A stretch of 64,000 nucleotides of DNA from an uncultured beta proteobacterium (GTDB taxonomy: Bacteria > Pseudomonadota > Gammaproteobacteria > Burkholderiales > Burkholderiaceae_E): positions 1 through 64,000 of the forward strand of contig CAIZNI010000020.1 in assembly GCA_903934295.1 (NCBI GenBank), written 5' to 3'. This document shows, piece after piece, positions 48,263 through 60,405 of the stretch; within the stretch, counting starts at the first letter, position 1, and each line of letters starts with the position of its first letter. The position numbers and the translations under genes were made by a program. Below the pieces are notes generated by a model. It was not told where the DNA came from and did no database searches. It worked only from the letters and a program-made list of their open reading frames with translations.

Positions 48263-49713
48263 GCCTCAGCCTGAACATGGTGGTCCTGCTGTACCTGGTC
48301 GCCTCCATCTGCTTCATCCAGGCCCTCAAGGGCCTGTCGCATCCCTCCACCTCGCGCCTGGGCAACGGCTTCGGCATGATCGGCATGGCCATCGCGGTGG
48401 TCACCACCGTCGGCCTGATCGCCAAGATGGCGCAGCAGATGCCGCCCGGCTCGCCGTCGTTCGGCAACGGCATCGCCTGGGTGCTGGGCGGTCTGGTGGT
48501 GGGCGGCGGCATCGGCTCGATCATGGCCAAACGCGTCGAGATGACCAAGATGCCCGAGCTGGTGGCCTTCATGCACAGCATGATCGGGCTGGCAGCGGTG
48601 TTCATCGCGATCGCCTGCGTCGCCGAGCCGTGGGCCTTCAACATCGTTGCCAAGGGCGAGCCCATCCCCACCGGCAACAAGCTCGAACTGTTCATCGGCT
48701 GCTTTGTCGGCGCCATCACCTTCTCGGGTTCGGTGATCGCCTTCGGCAAGCTGTCGGGCAGCTACAAGTTCCGGCTGTTCCAGGGCGCGCCGGTGGTGTT
48801 CGCCGGCCAGCACATGCTCAACCTGGGTCTGGCGCTGGTCATGCTCGGCTGCGGCCTGTGGTTCGTGGCGACCCAGGAATGGGCGCCGTTCTGGATCATG
48901 CTGGCGATCGCCTTCGTGCTGGGCGTGCTGATCATCATCCCGATCGGCGGCGCCGACATGCCGGTGGTGGTGTCGATGCTCAACAGCTACTCGGGCTGGG
49001 CGGCGGCCGGCATCGGCTTCTCGCTGAACAACAGCATGCTGATCATCGCCGGTTCGCTGGTCGGTTCGTCCGGCGCGATCCTGTCCTACATCATGTGCAA
49101 GGCGATGAACCGGTCGTTCTTCAACGTGATCCTGGGCGGCTTCGGCGGCGAGGCGGTCGCGGCGACCACCGGCGGCGCGCAGGTGCAGCGCCCGGTCAAG
49201 ACCGGTGCATCGGCCGATGCAGCCTTCCTGCTGAGCAACGCCGAGACGGTCATCATCGTGCCCGGCTACGGCCTGGCGGTGGCGCGCGCCCAGCATCCGC
49301 TCAAGGAACTGGCCCAGAAGCTCATCGACAAGGGCATCACCGTCAAGTACGCGATTCACCCGGTCGCCGGTCGCATGCCCGGCCACATGAACGTGCTGCT
49401 GGCCGAGGCCGAGGTCCCCTACGACCAGGTCTTCGAGATGGAGGACATCAACTCCGAGTTCAGCGACACCGACGTGGTGCTGGTGCTGGGCGCCAACGAC
49501 GTGGTGAACCCGGCGGCCAAGGATCCGAAGTCGTCGATCGCCGGCATGCCGATCCTGGAGGCCTACAAGGCACGCCAGATCATCGTCAACAAGCGAAGCA
49601 TGGCGTCCGGTTACGCCGGACTGGACAACGAGCTGTTCTACATGGACCGCACCATGATGGTCTTCGGCGACGCCAAGAAGGTGGTCGAAGACATGGTGAA
49701 GGCCATCGAATAG
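48259..49713 (+). CDS. pntB: NAD(P) transhydrogenase beta subunit
   Basis: A 484-residue subunit with about nine helices and a C-terminal NADP(H)-binding domain III. The NADP motif is VIIVPGYGLAVARAQHPLKE near 330, followed by YAIHPVAGRMPGHMNVLLAE and DVVLVLGANDVVNPAAKDPK. It couples hydride transfer from NADH to NADP with proton entry, supplying NADPH. It overlaps the preceding small ORF by ATGA. Confidence 0.97.
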   Translation: MSLSLNMVVLLYLVASICFIQALKGLSHPSTSRLGNGFGMIGMAIAVVTTVGLIAKMAQQMPPGSPSFGNGIAWVLGGLVVGGGIGSIMAKRVEMTKMPELVAFMHSMIGLAAVFIAIACVAEPWAFNIVAKGEPIPTGNKLELFIGCFVGAITFSGSVIAFGKLSGSYKFRLFQGAPVVFAGQHMLNLGLALVMLGCGLWFVATQEWAPFWIMLAIAFVLGVLIIIPIGGADMPVVVSMLNSYSGWAAAGIGFSLNNSMLIIAGSLVGSSGAILSYIMCKAMNRSFFNVILGGFGGEAVAATTGGAQVQRPVKTGASADAAFLLSNAETVIIVPGYGLAVARAQHPLKELAQKLIDKGITVKYAIHPVAGRMPGHMNVLLAEAEVPYDQVFEMEDINSEFSDTDVVLVLGANDVVNPAAKDPKSSIAGMPILEAYKARQIIVNKRSMASGYAGLDNELFYMDRTMMVFGDAKKVVEDMVKAIE

Positions 49714-49745
49714 CGCGCGACCACGCCAGCTCCCCCGGCCCCGCG

Positions 49746-50510
49746 ATGCGCATCCAGCTGCTGTCGGACCTGCATCTCGAGACCGAGGCCTTCGAGCCCG
49801 CCCCCGCGCCCGGGGCCGACCTGCTGGTGCTGGCCGGTGACATCGACGCCGGCCACGACGGACTCGACCGGTTCGCCGGCTGGCCGGTGCCGGTGGTCTA
49901 CATCGCCGGCAACCACGAGTACGACCAGCGCGACATCGATTCGGCCACCGCCGCCCTGCGCGAGCGCTGCGACCGGCTGGGCTTCACCATGCTCGAGCGC
50001 GACTCGCAGGTGATGACGGTGCGCGGGCGCCGCTACCGGCTGCTGGGGACCACGCTGTGGTGCGACTTCGATCTGCTGGGCACGACCGAGCGCGAGCGCT
50101 GCATGCGCGCCGGCGCCTATTTCCTGGAGCGGGTCCAGTGCTCGACACGCGACGGCCAGCCCTTCGGCGCGGCGGCGGTGCGCGAGGAATTCATGCGCTG
50201 CCGCGAGTGGCTGGCGGGGCAGCTGGCGCGCGGGCGGCGCGGTGCCCAATGGGATGAAACCATTGTCATCACCCACTTCGCCCCCTCGCCGCGCAGCGCC
50301 GATCCGCGCTACGGCCTGCAACCAGCGTCGGCGAGCTTTTGCAGCGACTGCGAGGACCTGATGGGTCGGGCGGCGTTGTGGATCCACGGCCATCTGCACT
50401 GCCGGCACGACTATCTTGCCGGCGGGACGCGTGTGGTGTGCAATGCGAGGGGCCATGTCGAACGCGGCGAGGCCGACGGTCACGAGCCCCTGTGCGTGTT
50501 CGAGATCTGA
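49746..50510 (+). CDS. Calcineurin-like metallophosphoesterase
   Basis: A 254-residue protein with all metallophosphoesterase motifs: SDLHLE (Asp8, His10), AGDIDAG (Asp32), AGNHEYD (Asn56, His57), THFAPS (near 182) and HGHLHC (near 218), which together bind two metals. The reaction class is phosphomonoester or phosphodiester hydrolysis; the substrate is unknown. It follows pntB by 32 bp and may share its mRNA. Confidence 0.9.
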   Translation: MRIQLLSDLHLETEAFEPAPAPGADLLVLAGDIDAGHDGLDRFAGWPVPVVYIAGNHEYDQRDIDSATAALRERCDRLGFTMLERDSQVMTVRGRRYRLLGTTLWCDFDLLGTTERERCMRAGAYFLERVQCSTRDGQPFGAAAVREEFMRCREWLAGQLARGRRGAQWDETIVITHFAPSPRSADPRYGLQPASASFCSDCEDLMGRAALWIHGHLHCRHDYLAGGTRVVCNARGHVERGEADGHEPLCVFEI

Positions 50511-50524
50511 ACGAGGAGCCTGCG

Positions 50525-50935
50525 ATGAGCGAGATCGTTCCTGCGCCACAAACGCCGCCACCGGGCGCCGTACCCCCGACCTTTGGGCGCGATCCGCGCG
50601 ATGAGAGCCTGCGCCGCATCTGCCTGCTCGACTACGCGCTGCACATCGGCGGCCTGATCCTGTCGGCGGGCCTGTTCTCGGTGGTGGCGCTGATCCTGAA
50701 TTACCTCAAGCGCGACGACGCCGCCGGCACGATCTACCAGAGCCACATGAACTGGATGATCCGCACCTTCTGGTGGACGCTGTTCTGGATCGCGGCGCTG
50801 TTTCTGCCCACCCTGTTGCTCACCCTCTTCACGTTCGGGTTCCTGGGCTGGATGTTCCTGCTGCCCGGCCTGTGGTTTCTCTACCGGATGGTGCGGGGCC
50901 TGCTGCGGCTGCTCGAAGACCGGCCGGCCGGCTGA
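50525..50935 (+). CDS. Small membrane protein, DUF4870-like
   Basis: A 136-residue protein. A proline-rich cytoplasmic N-terminus (residues 1-25) precedes three helices: YALHIGGLILSAGLFSVVAL, FWWTLFWIAALFLPTLLLTLF and FLGWMFLLPGLWFLYRMVRG. DRDP/YLKRDDAAGTIYQSHMNWM between helices 1 and 2 resembles the DUF4870/Tic20-like family, of unknown function. GAGGAG lies just before the ATG, 14 bp after the phosphoesterase stop. Confidence 0.82.
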   Translation: MSEIVPAPQTPPPGAVPPTFGRDPRDESLRRICLLDYALHIGGLILSAGLFSVVALILNYLKRDDAAGTIYQSHMNWMIRTFWWTLFWIAALFLPTLLLTLFTFGFLGWMFLLPGLWFLYRMVRGLLRLLEDRPAG

Positions 50936-50946
50936 GCGCAGTGGCC

Positions 50947-51672
50947 ATGAAACGGCCGGATCCGAACGCCGTCGTCCCCGCACGACGCGCGCTGCTGGGC
51001 GCGGGACTGGGCGGTGCCGCGCTGGCCGCCGCCGGATGCGCCAGCCTCCCCGAACGCTTGCCCGCCCGGCCGCTGTCGGCGCCACAGGTGCGCCCGGGCG
51101 ACCGGTGGCGCTATGCAGTCATCAACCGCTACAACGGCGAGAAGACCGGCGAGGTGATCGCGCAGGTCAGCCAGGCGTCACCGCTGCAGATTGAACTCAC
51201 CGACGAAGGCGGCCGCCGGCTCGGCGCAGAACTTTATTCGGCGCCCTGGCAGGTGATCCAGGAGCCGTTCTACGATCAGATCCAGATCTTCGACCGCCCG
51301 GTGCCCCTGGTGCCGTGGGACGTGCCGCAGGGCGACGCGCGCACCGACGAGACGGCCTACCGGACGGCTGGCCGCGACGAACGCTACGCCTGGTATGTCC
51401 GCAGCCGTGCGGTGCAGTGGGAACGCCTGCGGGTACCGGCAGGCGAGTTCGACACCCTGCGGGTGCAGCGCGACATCTGGTTCGCCCACACCGACCGCTC
51501 GCGCCTGTCGCCCTCGCGCCGCGAAACCCTCTGGTACGCGCCGCAGGTCAACCGCTGGGTGCAGCGCGAATGGACCGGCCACTATCACTGGTTCGGCGTG
51601 CGCTTCCAGCTGCGCGAGGACTGGGTCAGCTGGCGGCTGCTCGACTATCAGCCGGCCCCGGCGGGGGGCTGA
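50947..51672 (+). CDS. Predicted exported lipoprotein
   Basis: A 241-residue protein with a signal sequence that starts ARRALLGAGLGGAALAAAGC: an Arg-Arg pair (possible Tat type) and a lipobox ending at Cys31. The mature part is rich in beta-strand-like segments (RPGDRWRYAVINRYNGEKTG, FDTLRVQRDIWFAHTDRS, WYAPQVNRWVQREWTGHYHW) without a family that I can name. Start ATG 50947 chosen; GTG 50941 is also possible. It lies 11 bp after the membrane-protein gene and ends 46 bp from the convergent glcF. Confidence 0.75.
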   Translation: MKRPDPNAVVPARRALLGAGLGGAALAAAGCASLPERLPARPLSAPQVRPGDRWRYAVINRYNGEKTGEVIAQVSQASPLQIELTDEGGRRLGAELYSAPWQVIQEPFYDQIQIFDRPVPLVPWDVPQGDARTDETAYRTAGRDERYAWYVRSRAVQWERLRVPAGEFDTLRVQRDIWFAHTDRSRLSPSRRETLWYAPQVNRWVQREWTGHYHWFGVRFQLREDWVSWRLLDYQPAPAGG

Positions 51673-51718
51673 GCACCGGCCCGATGCAGCGCTGCGCGGG
51701 CGCCGACCTGCGTGCCGC

Positions 51719-52957
51719 TCAGGCGATGGCGTCGTCGAGCCATTCGATCCAGTGACGCACCGGCGTGTCGGTGCCGCCCTGCAGGTGCCCGATGCAGCCG
51801 ACATTGGCCGACAGCACCATCGCCGGCGCGCCGGCCTGCAGGGCCGCCAGCTTGCGCTCGCGCAACTGCTTCGAGAGCACCGGCTGCAGCACCGAGTAGG
51901 TGCCCGCCGACCCGCAGCACAGGTGCGAATCGGCCACCGGCTGCACACTGACCCCGAGTGCCGTCAGGAAGCGTTCGACCTCGCCGCGCACCTGCTGGCC
52001 GTGCTGCAACGTGCACGGCGGATGAAAGACCACGGTGGACGCCGGCGGCCGGCGAACCAGACCGCCGGCGCGCTCGCTGGCAGCCTCGAATTCACGCGGC
52101 AGCCACTGCGCCAGGTCGAAGGTGGCCGCCACCAGCCGCTCGGCGCGGGGCCGGTAGACCGGGTCGTCGCGCAACAGGTGCGCATAGTCCTTGATCATCG
52201 CCCCGCAACCCGACGCGTTGATCAGCAGCGCCTCGACGGTGCCGTCCTCGAGCAGCGGCCACCAGGCGTCGAGGTTGCGGCGGGCATCGGCCAGCGCGCC
52301 GTGGTGATCGTTCAGGTGGTGGCGGATCGCGCCGCAGCAGCCCGAGCGCGGCGCGACCATCGCCTGCACGCCGATCGCGTCGAGCACCCGGATGGTGGCC
52401 GCATCGATGCGCGGCATCATCGCCGGCTGCACGCAGCCGTCGAGCATCAGCACCTTGCGGGCGTGGGTGCGCGCCGGCAGCGCGCCGGGCTCGCGGCGCG
52501 CGGGCACCTTGTCGCGCAGCGCCGCCGGCAGCATCGGACGCACCGCCTGGCCGACACGCATCGCCGGATCGAACAGCCAGCGCCGGGTCATGCCCTCGCG
52601 CAGCGCGCCGCGCATCAGGCGCTGCGCCAGCGGGCGCGGCGTCTGCTCGTCGACCAGCCGGCGGCCGATGTCCACCAGGTGCCCGTAGCGGACCCCCGAT
52701 GGGCAGGTGCTCTCGCAGTTGCGGCAGGTCAGGCAGCGATCGAGGTGGGCCTGGGTCGCCGCGGTCGGCGCCTTGCCCTCGACCACCTGCTTGATCAGGT
52801 AGATGCGCCCGCGCGGCCCGTCGAGCTCATCGCCCAGCAACTGGTAAGTCGGGCAGGTGGCGGTGCAGAAGCCGCAGTGCACGCAGCTGCGCAGGATCGA
52901 TTCGGCTTCGATGCCGTCGGGCGTGCCCTTGAGCCAGTCGGCGAGATGCGTTTCCAT
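51719..52957 (-). CDS. glcF: Glycolate oxidase iron-sulfur subunit
   Basis: A 412-residue GlcF. Two 4Fe-4S ferredoxin sites are formed by Cys25/28/31/35 (CVHCGFCTATCP) and Cys75/78/81/85 (CLTCRNCESTCP). The C-terminal half has the CCG-type cysteine-rich repeats (SGCCGAIRHHLND and HLCCGSAGTYS). It passes electrons from the flavin subunits to the quinone pool. It is the third gene of glcDEF, 4 bp after glcE. Confidence 0.96.
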   Translation of the reverse strand: METHLADWLKGTPDGIEAESILRSCVHCGFCTATCPTYQLLGDELDGPRGRIYLIKQVVEGKAPTAATQAHLDRCLTCRNCESTCPSGVRYGHLVDIGRRLVDEQTPRPLAQRLMRGALREGMTRRWLFDPAMRVGQAVRPMLPAALRDKVPARREPGALPARTHARKVLMLDGCVQPAMMPRIDAATIRVLDAIGVQAMVAPRSGCCGAIRHHLNDHHGALADARRNLDAWWPLLEDGTVEALLINASGCGAMIKDYAHLLRDDPVYRPRAERLVAATFDLAQWLPREFEAASERAGGLVRRPPASTVVFHPPCTLQHGQQVRGEVERFLTALGVSVQPVADSHLCCGSAGTYSVLQPVLSKQLRERKLAALQAGAPAMVLSANVGCIGHLQGGTDTPVRHWIEWLDDAIA

Positions 52958-52961
52958 CGGG

Positions 52962-54134
52962 TCAGAGCTCGCTGTAGAGACGGCCGGGGTTGAACAGACG
53001 GTTCGGGTCGAACTCGTGCTTGAGCCGGGCGTGCACGCGCGCCACCGGCGCCGTCAGCGCAGGAAACACGCCGACCGACTTGTCGCCACCCCTAAACAGC
53101 GTGGCGGTGCCGCCGACGGCGGCCGCGGCCGCGCGCACCGCGTGCGCATCGCGTTCGCCGGCGTACCAGCGCAGGGCGCCGCCCCATTCGATGAGCGGCT
53201 CGTCGCCCGACACCGACGCTGCGCTCGCCGCGGCAGGGGCCATCGCGGGGACCGCCGGCGGCATCGTCAGCACCGGCGCCACCGAGGGCACCGACAGCCG
53301 CCACAAGGCGTCACTGCCGGCCAGCGCCGGATGGCGATGCTCGCGCACATCGGCCCAGAAAGCCACGGCCTCGGCCGGATCGACCTCGGTGGCGCCATGG
53401 GCCTGCTGGAAATGGCTGATCGCCGCGCGCACCGCCGCCGCCGCGCCCGACAGGCGAATGTGCAGCCGGCCGTCGCACCAGGCGCTGGCCGAGATCGGCA
53501 GCGGCTTGCCGGCCCAGGCATTCAGGGCGCGCAGAGCGTCGGCCTGGTCGATCGACAGGGCGAGCGTGAGCTCGCGCGCCGGCAGCGGCAGCACCTTGAT
53601 CGACACCTCGGTGATCACCCCGAGCACGCCCAGCGAGCCGCACAGCAGCCGCGAGACGTCGTAGCCCGCCACGTTCTTCATCACCTGGCCGCCGAAATGC
53701 ATCCACTGGCCGCGGGCATCGAGCAGACCGGCGCCAAGCACGAAATCGCGGGCCGCACCGACGCTGACCCGGCGCGGTCCGGACAGCCCGGTGGCGATCA
53801 TGCCGCCGACGGTGGCCTGATCGCCGAAGGACGGCGGCTCGAAGGCCAGCATCTGGCCCGCCTCGGCAACCGCCGCCTGCACCTCGGCCAGCGGCGTGCC
53901 GCAGCGGGCGGTCACCACCAGTTCGGTCGGCTCAAAGGCGACGATGCCGCGATAGTCGCGGGTGTCGAAGACCTCGCCGTCGGGCGACTGACCATAGAAG
54001 GCCTTGGTACCGCCGCCGCGCAGTTGCAGCGCGGTGCCGCGGGCGTTCGCCTCGCGCAGGCGATCGCACCAGTCGGCGAGCACGCCGGGGGTCTTGCCGG
54101 TCATCGGGTCACCGGTCAGCGGAGCAGCGGTCAT
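52962..54134 (-). CDS. glcE: Glycolate oxidase subunit GlcE
   Basis: A 390-residue FAD-binding (PCMH-type) subunit. ATVGGMIATGLSGPRRVSVG near 108 binds FAD pyrophosphate; VMKNVAGYDVSRLLCGSLG near 153 is typical of GlcE. Residues about 292-312 form an Ala/Pro-rich insertion (VPAMAPAAASAASVSG) not expected in the family. Start chosen at ATG 54134, 10 bp after the glcD stop; an internal ATG at residue 11 is the alternative. Confidence 0.93.
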   Translation of the reverse strand: MTAAPLTGDPMTGKTPGVLADWCDRLREANARGTALQLRGGGTKAFYGQSPDGEVFDTRDYRGIVAFEPTELVVTARCGTPLAEVQAAVAEAGQMLAFEPPSFGDQATVGGMIATGLSGPRRVSVGAARDFVLGAGLLDARGQWMHFGGQVMKNVAGYDVSRLLCGSLGVLGVITEVSIKVLPLPARELTLALSIDQADALRALNAWAGKPLPISASAWCDGRLHIRLSGAAAAVRAAISHFQQAHGATEVDPAEAVAFWADVREHRHPALAGSDALWRLSVPSVAPVLTMPPAVPAMAPAAASAASVSGDEPLIEWGGALRWYAGERDAHAVRAAAAAVGGTATLFRGGDKSVGVFPALTAPVARVHARLKHEFDPNRLFNPGRLYSEL

Positions 54135-54144
54135 TGGCTCGGGC

Positions 54145-55665
54145 TCAGAAGCGCGGCAGGTCGGCAAACGGCAGCCGTCCGCCATGCACATGCATCTTGC
54201 CGTACTCGGCGCAGCGCGCGGTGGTGGGGATGCCCTTGCCCGGATTGAGCAGGCCGGGCTCGTCGAACGCGCGCTTGACCGCGAAGAACGCCGCGCGCTC
54301 AGCGGCAGAGAACTGCACGCACATCGAGTTGATCTTCTCGATCCCCACGCCGTGCTCACCGGTGACGGTGCCACCGAGTTCGACGCACAGCTCGAGGATG
54401 TCGGCGCCGAACAGCTCGGCGCGCGTCCACTGGGCCTTGTCGTTGGCATCGAACAGGATCAGCGGATGCAGGTTGCCGTCGCCCGCGTGGAAGACGTTCA
54501 TGCAGCGCAGGTCGTACTGGCGCTCCATGTCGGCGATCGCGGTCAGCATGCGCCCCAGGTTCTTGCGCGGGATGGTGCCGTCCATGCAGTAGTAGTCGGG
54601 CGAGATGCGTCCGGCCGCCGGGAAGGCGTTCTTGCGCCCCGACCAGAACCGCAGACGCTCGCCCTCGGACTCGGACACGCGGATCGCGGTGGCGCCCGAG
54701 CCGCGCAGCACCTCGTCGATGCGGGCGATCTCCTCCTCGACCTCTTCGGGCGTGCCGTCGGACTCGGCCAGCAGGATCGCCTGGGCCGACAGGTCGTAGC
54801 CAGCCTTCACGAAGGGTTCGACCGCCTGCGCGGTCTTCTGGTCCATCATCTCGAGGCCGGCCGGAATGATGCCGGCGGCGATGATGCTGGCCACCGCATC
54901 GCCGGCGCGCACCACGTCGTCGAACGAGGCCATGACCACGCGGGCCACCTGCGGGCGCGGCACGAGCTTCACCGTGACTTCGGTGACGATCGCCAGCATG
55001 CCCTCCGAGCCGATCATGAGCGCCATCAGGTCGAGCCCGGCACCATCGAGCGCCTCGGTGCCCAGTTCGATCGCCTCGCCGTCAATGGTGTAGCCGCGCA
55101 ACCGCATCACGTTGTGCACCGTCAGCCCGTACTTCAGGCAGTGCACGCCACCGGAATTCTCGGCGACGTTGCCGCCGATGGTGCAGGCGATCTGCGAAGA
55201 CGGATCGGGCGCGTAGTAGAGCCCGTGGGGCGCGGCCGCCTCGGAAATCGCCAGGTTGCGCACACCGGGCTGGACCCGCGCGATCCGGGCCACCGGGTCG
55301 AGCGACAGGATGCGGTTCAGCTTGGCCAGCCCGAGCACCACGCCCGAGGCGTGCGGCATCGCACCACCCGACAGACTGGTGCCGGCGCCGCGCGCCACCA
55401 CCGGCACCTGCAACTCATTGCACACCCGCAGCACCTGGGCGACCTGGGCCTCGGTCTCGGGCAGCACCACCACCATCGGCAGCTGCCGGAACGCCGACAG
55501 GCCGTCGCACTCGTAGGGGCGGGTGTCTTCCTCGCGAAAGAGCACGCAGTGCGCCGGCAGGATCGCGCGCAGCCGCGCGGCGACCTCGGTCTGGCGCTGC
55601 GGCGTGCTGGGGGCGCTGACATCAGCGAAACGCAGTTCTTCGATGGGCAAGGCGACGGCATTCAT
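54145..55665 (-). CDS. glcD: Glycolate oxidase subunit GlcD
   Basis: A 506-residue FAD-linked oxidase that converts glycolate to glyoxylate. ARGAGTSLSGGAMPHASGVV near 94 is the FAD loop; CTIGGNVAENSGGVHCLKYG near 160 and the C-terminal GGTVTGEHGVGIEKINSM near 447 complete the family pattern. Start ATG 55665 gives a normal N-terminus although no ribosome site is obvious; the frame stays open upstream to 56739 without homology. Divergent from the EamA transporter gene. Confidence 0.96.
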   Translation of the reverse strand: MNAVALPIEELRFADVSAPSTPQRQTEVAARLRAILPAHCVLFREEDTRPYECDGLSAFRQLPMVVVLPETEAQVAQVLRVCNELQVPVVARGAGTSLSGGAMPHASGVVLGLAKLNRILSLDPVARIARVQPGVRNLAISEAAAPHGLYYAPDPSSQIACTIGGNVAENSGGVHCLKYGLTVHNVMRLRGYTIDGEAIELGTEALDGAGLDLMALMIGSEGMLAIVTEVTVKLVPRPQVARVVMASFDDVVRAGDAVASIIAAGIIPAGLEMMDQKTAQAVEPFVKAGYDLSAQAILLAESDGTPEEVEEEIARIDEVLRGSGATAIRVSESEGERLRFWSGRKNAFPAAGRISPDYYCMDGTIPRKNLGRMLTAIADMERQYDLRCMNVFHAGDGNLHPLILFDANDKAQWTRAELFGADILELCVELGGTVTGEHGVGIEKINSMCVQFSAAERAAFFAVKRAFDEPGLLNPGKGIPTTARCAEYGKMHVHGGRLPFADLPRF

Positions 55666-55755
55666 CGAGCGAGAGTATCGTTTAGCCCCGCGCAGGGGAA
55701 GGCGGGGAAACGAGAAAGATCTTTGCGATCCAGACACAAGACCGGTCCCACGGGC

Positions 55756-55791
55756 GGATCCGCGGCCGGATCCGCGGCCGGGCCCGCGGCC
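55756..55791. repeat. 12-bp tandem repeat between glcD and EamA gene
   Basis: GGATCCGCGGCC at 55756-55767 and 55768-55779, and GGGCCCGCGGCC at 55780-55791, each with the CCGCGG palindrome. It occupies the 150-bp divergent promoter region between glcD and the EamA transporter. Confidence 0.75.
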
Positions 55792-55815
55792 GGACCCGAT
55801 ACCCGGGCGGCACCG

Positions 55816-56700
55816 ATGTCGCGCCTGACCGGCTACCTGCTGCTGTTCAGCGGCATGGCGGTGGTGGGCAGCTATGTCGCGCTGAGCAAGCCGCTCACCG
55901 CGGTCTTCCCGGTGTTCCTGCTGGCCTGGCTGCGGTTCGCCATCGCCGCGCTGGTGATGCTGCCCTGGACGCTGTCGCTGACCGGCATCGGACCCTCGTG
56001 GCGCGGGCTGTTCCTGCAGTCGTTCTTCGGCAATTTCCTGTTCTCGATCTTCATGCTGACCGGGGTCTCGCTCACCACCGCGAGCGCCGCCGGGGTCATC
56101 CTCGCGACCCTGCCGGCAGCGGTCGCGCTGCTCAGCTGGCTTTTCCTGCGCGAGCGCCTGGGCGCGCGGGTCTGGAGCGCGGTCGCCCTGGCGGTCGCCG
56201 GCGTCGCGCTGCTCACGCTCGCGCGCACCGGCGACGCGCACGCCGGATCGGTCGCCGGCAACCTGCTGGTGCTCGGCTGCGTCGGCTGCGAGGCGATCTA
56301 CGTGATCCTGGGCAAACGGCTGACCGCCAGCCTCTCGCCGATCCGCATCTCGGCGCTCATCAACCTGATCGGGCTGGCGCTGATGACTCCGCTGGGCCTG
56401 TGGCAGGCCCGCGATTTCGACTTCGGCGCGGTGGCCGCGACCGACTGGGCGCTGCTGGGCTTCTACTCGCTGGCTGCCAGCATCCTGTCCACCTGGCTGT
56501 GGCTGTCGGGGCTGCGGCAGGTGCCGGCCAGCCACAGTGGCGTGTTCACCATCGCGATGCCGATGGCCGCCTGCGTGGTCGCGGTGGGCTGGCTGGGCGA
56601 GCGGCTGGGCGCGCCGCACCTGATCGCCTTCGGCCTGGCCGCGGCGGGCATCGCACTGATCGCCTGGCCGGGGCGCGGGGGCAAGCCGGACGGACCGTGA
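55816..56700 (+). CDS. EamA/DMT family transporter
   Basis: A 294-residue protein with about ten helices in two EamA repeats (residues 5-138 and 150-285). The repeat-1 end LLSWLFLRERLGARVWSAV and repeat-2 end VVAVGWLGERLGAPHLIAFG both have the conserved E-R-L-G. Members export amino acids and metabolites. Start ATG 55816 begins the first helix directly. It lies 73 bp before the glycine riboswitch, so a link to amino-acid overflow is possible but unproven. Confidence 0.88.
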   Translation: MSRLTGYLLLFSGMAVVGSYVALSKPLTAVFPVFLLAWLRFAIAALVMLPWTLSLTGIGPSWRGLFLQSFFGNFLFSIFMLTGVSLTTASAAGVILATLPAAVALLSWLFLRERLGARVWSAVALAVAGVALLTLARTGDAHAGSVAGNLLVLGCVGCEAIYVILGKRLTASLSPIRISALINLIGLALMTPLGLWQARDFDFGAVAATDWALLGFYSLAASILSTWLWLSGLRQVPASHSGVFTIAMPMAACVVAVGWLGERLGAPHLIAFGLAAAGIALIAWPGRGGKPDGP

Positions 56701-56773
56701 AACGACCCGGCCCGATGCCCCCCGATTTGACAAGCCCACCCCCGGATCGGCACTCTCGGGGCTGGTCGATTGA

Positions 56774-56986
56774 CTGCGGCGGGAGAGATCATCCGCTGAC
56801 AGGCGGGTGGCGCCGAAGGTGTATCGCCCCGAAAACTCTCAGGCAAAAGGACTGCCGCAGTTTCGACCCTCTGGAGAGAAGGCGCGCGAATCCGATCCTG
56901 ACTCGCGGCGGCCTCGCCGAAGGAAACAGGTGCCTGCCGCGATCGCCGCGGCGCACTGAATGTCTCAGGCAAACGGACAGAGGGGG
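56774..56986 (+). promoter_or_regulatory. Tandem glycine riboswitch upstream of gcvH
   Basis: Two glycine aptamers in tandem. Aptamer 1 (56774-56860) has P1 CTGCGGC/GCCGCAG (56774-56780 with 56854-56860), GGAGAGA at 56782, CGCCGAAGG at 56811 and CTCTCAGGCAAAAGGAC at 56836. Aptamer 2 (56867-56984) has P1 CCCTCTG/CAGAGGG, GGAGAGA at 56873, CGCCGAAGG at 56915 and GTCTCAGGCAAACGGAC at 56962. The short linker is 6 nt. The 63 nt from there to the gcvH GTG is the probable expression platform. Such elements usually switch on glycine cleavage when glycine is abundant. Confidence 0.97.
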
Positions 56987-57049
56987 TTCCCGGCGGGATG
57001 GCCATGCGGCCGTCCGCCTCACGGCGCCATGCCGCCAAGGAGCCCTGAA

Positions 57050-57436
57050 GTGCACAACCCCGATGACCTGAAGTACACCGCGAGCCATGAATGGGTTCGC
57101 GACAACGGTGACGGCACCGCCACCGTCGGCATCACCTTCCATGCGCAGGACGCGCTGGGCGAGCTGGTCTATGTCGAGCTGCCCGAGCCGGGGCGCCAGG
57201 TGAGCAGCGGCGAGGCCTGCGTGGTGGTCGAATCGACCAAGGCCGCCTCCGATGTCTATGCGCCGCTGGACGGCGAGGTGCTCGAGTCGAACCAGGCCCT
57301 GATCGAGGCGCCGCAGACGGTCAACGAGGCCCCGTTCACCGAGGGCTGGCTGTTCAGGATCCGCCCGAGCGACCCGACGCAGATGTCCACCCTGATGGAT
57401 GCCGTCACCTACACCGCCGGTCCCGGCGCGGCCTGA
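57050..57436 (+). CDS. gcvH: Glycine cleavage system H protein
   Basis: A 128-residue lipoyl carrier. Lys64 in [15 protein letters not shown] is the lipoylated residue. [24 protein letters not shown] is the canonical N-terminal region. The start is GTG 57050 with AAGGAG 7 bases upstream; the frame is open further up through the riboswitch but that is not coding. First gene of gcvH-gcvP-gcvT, under the glycine riboswitch. Confidence 0.96.
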   Translation: MHNPDDLKYTASHEWVRDNGDGTATVGITFHAQDALGELVYVELPEPGRQVSSGEACVVVESTKAASDVYAPLDGEVLESNQALIEAPQTVNEAPFTEGWLFRIRPSDPTQMSTLMDAVTYTAGPGAA

Positions 57437-57450
57437 GGGGGGTTCGCATC

Positions 57451-60397
<2,947 letters not shown>

Positions 60398-60405
<8 letters not shown>

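Noticed and set aside
54004-55815. Long N-terminal extension of the EamA transporter
   Set aside because: The upstream frame is antisense to glcD/glcE and Arg/His-rich; the ATG at 55816 begins directly at the first transmembrane helix.
56960-57049. Longer GcvH start inside the riboswitch
   Set aside because: It would add about 30 residues without homology across aptamer 2; GTG 57050 has AAGGAG at good spacing and the normal family N-terminus.
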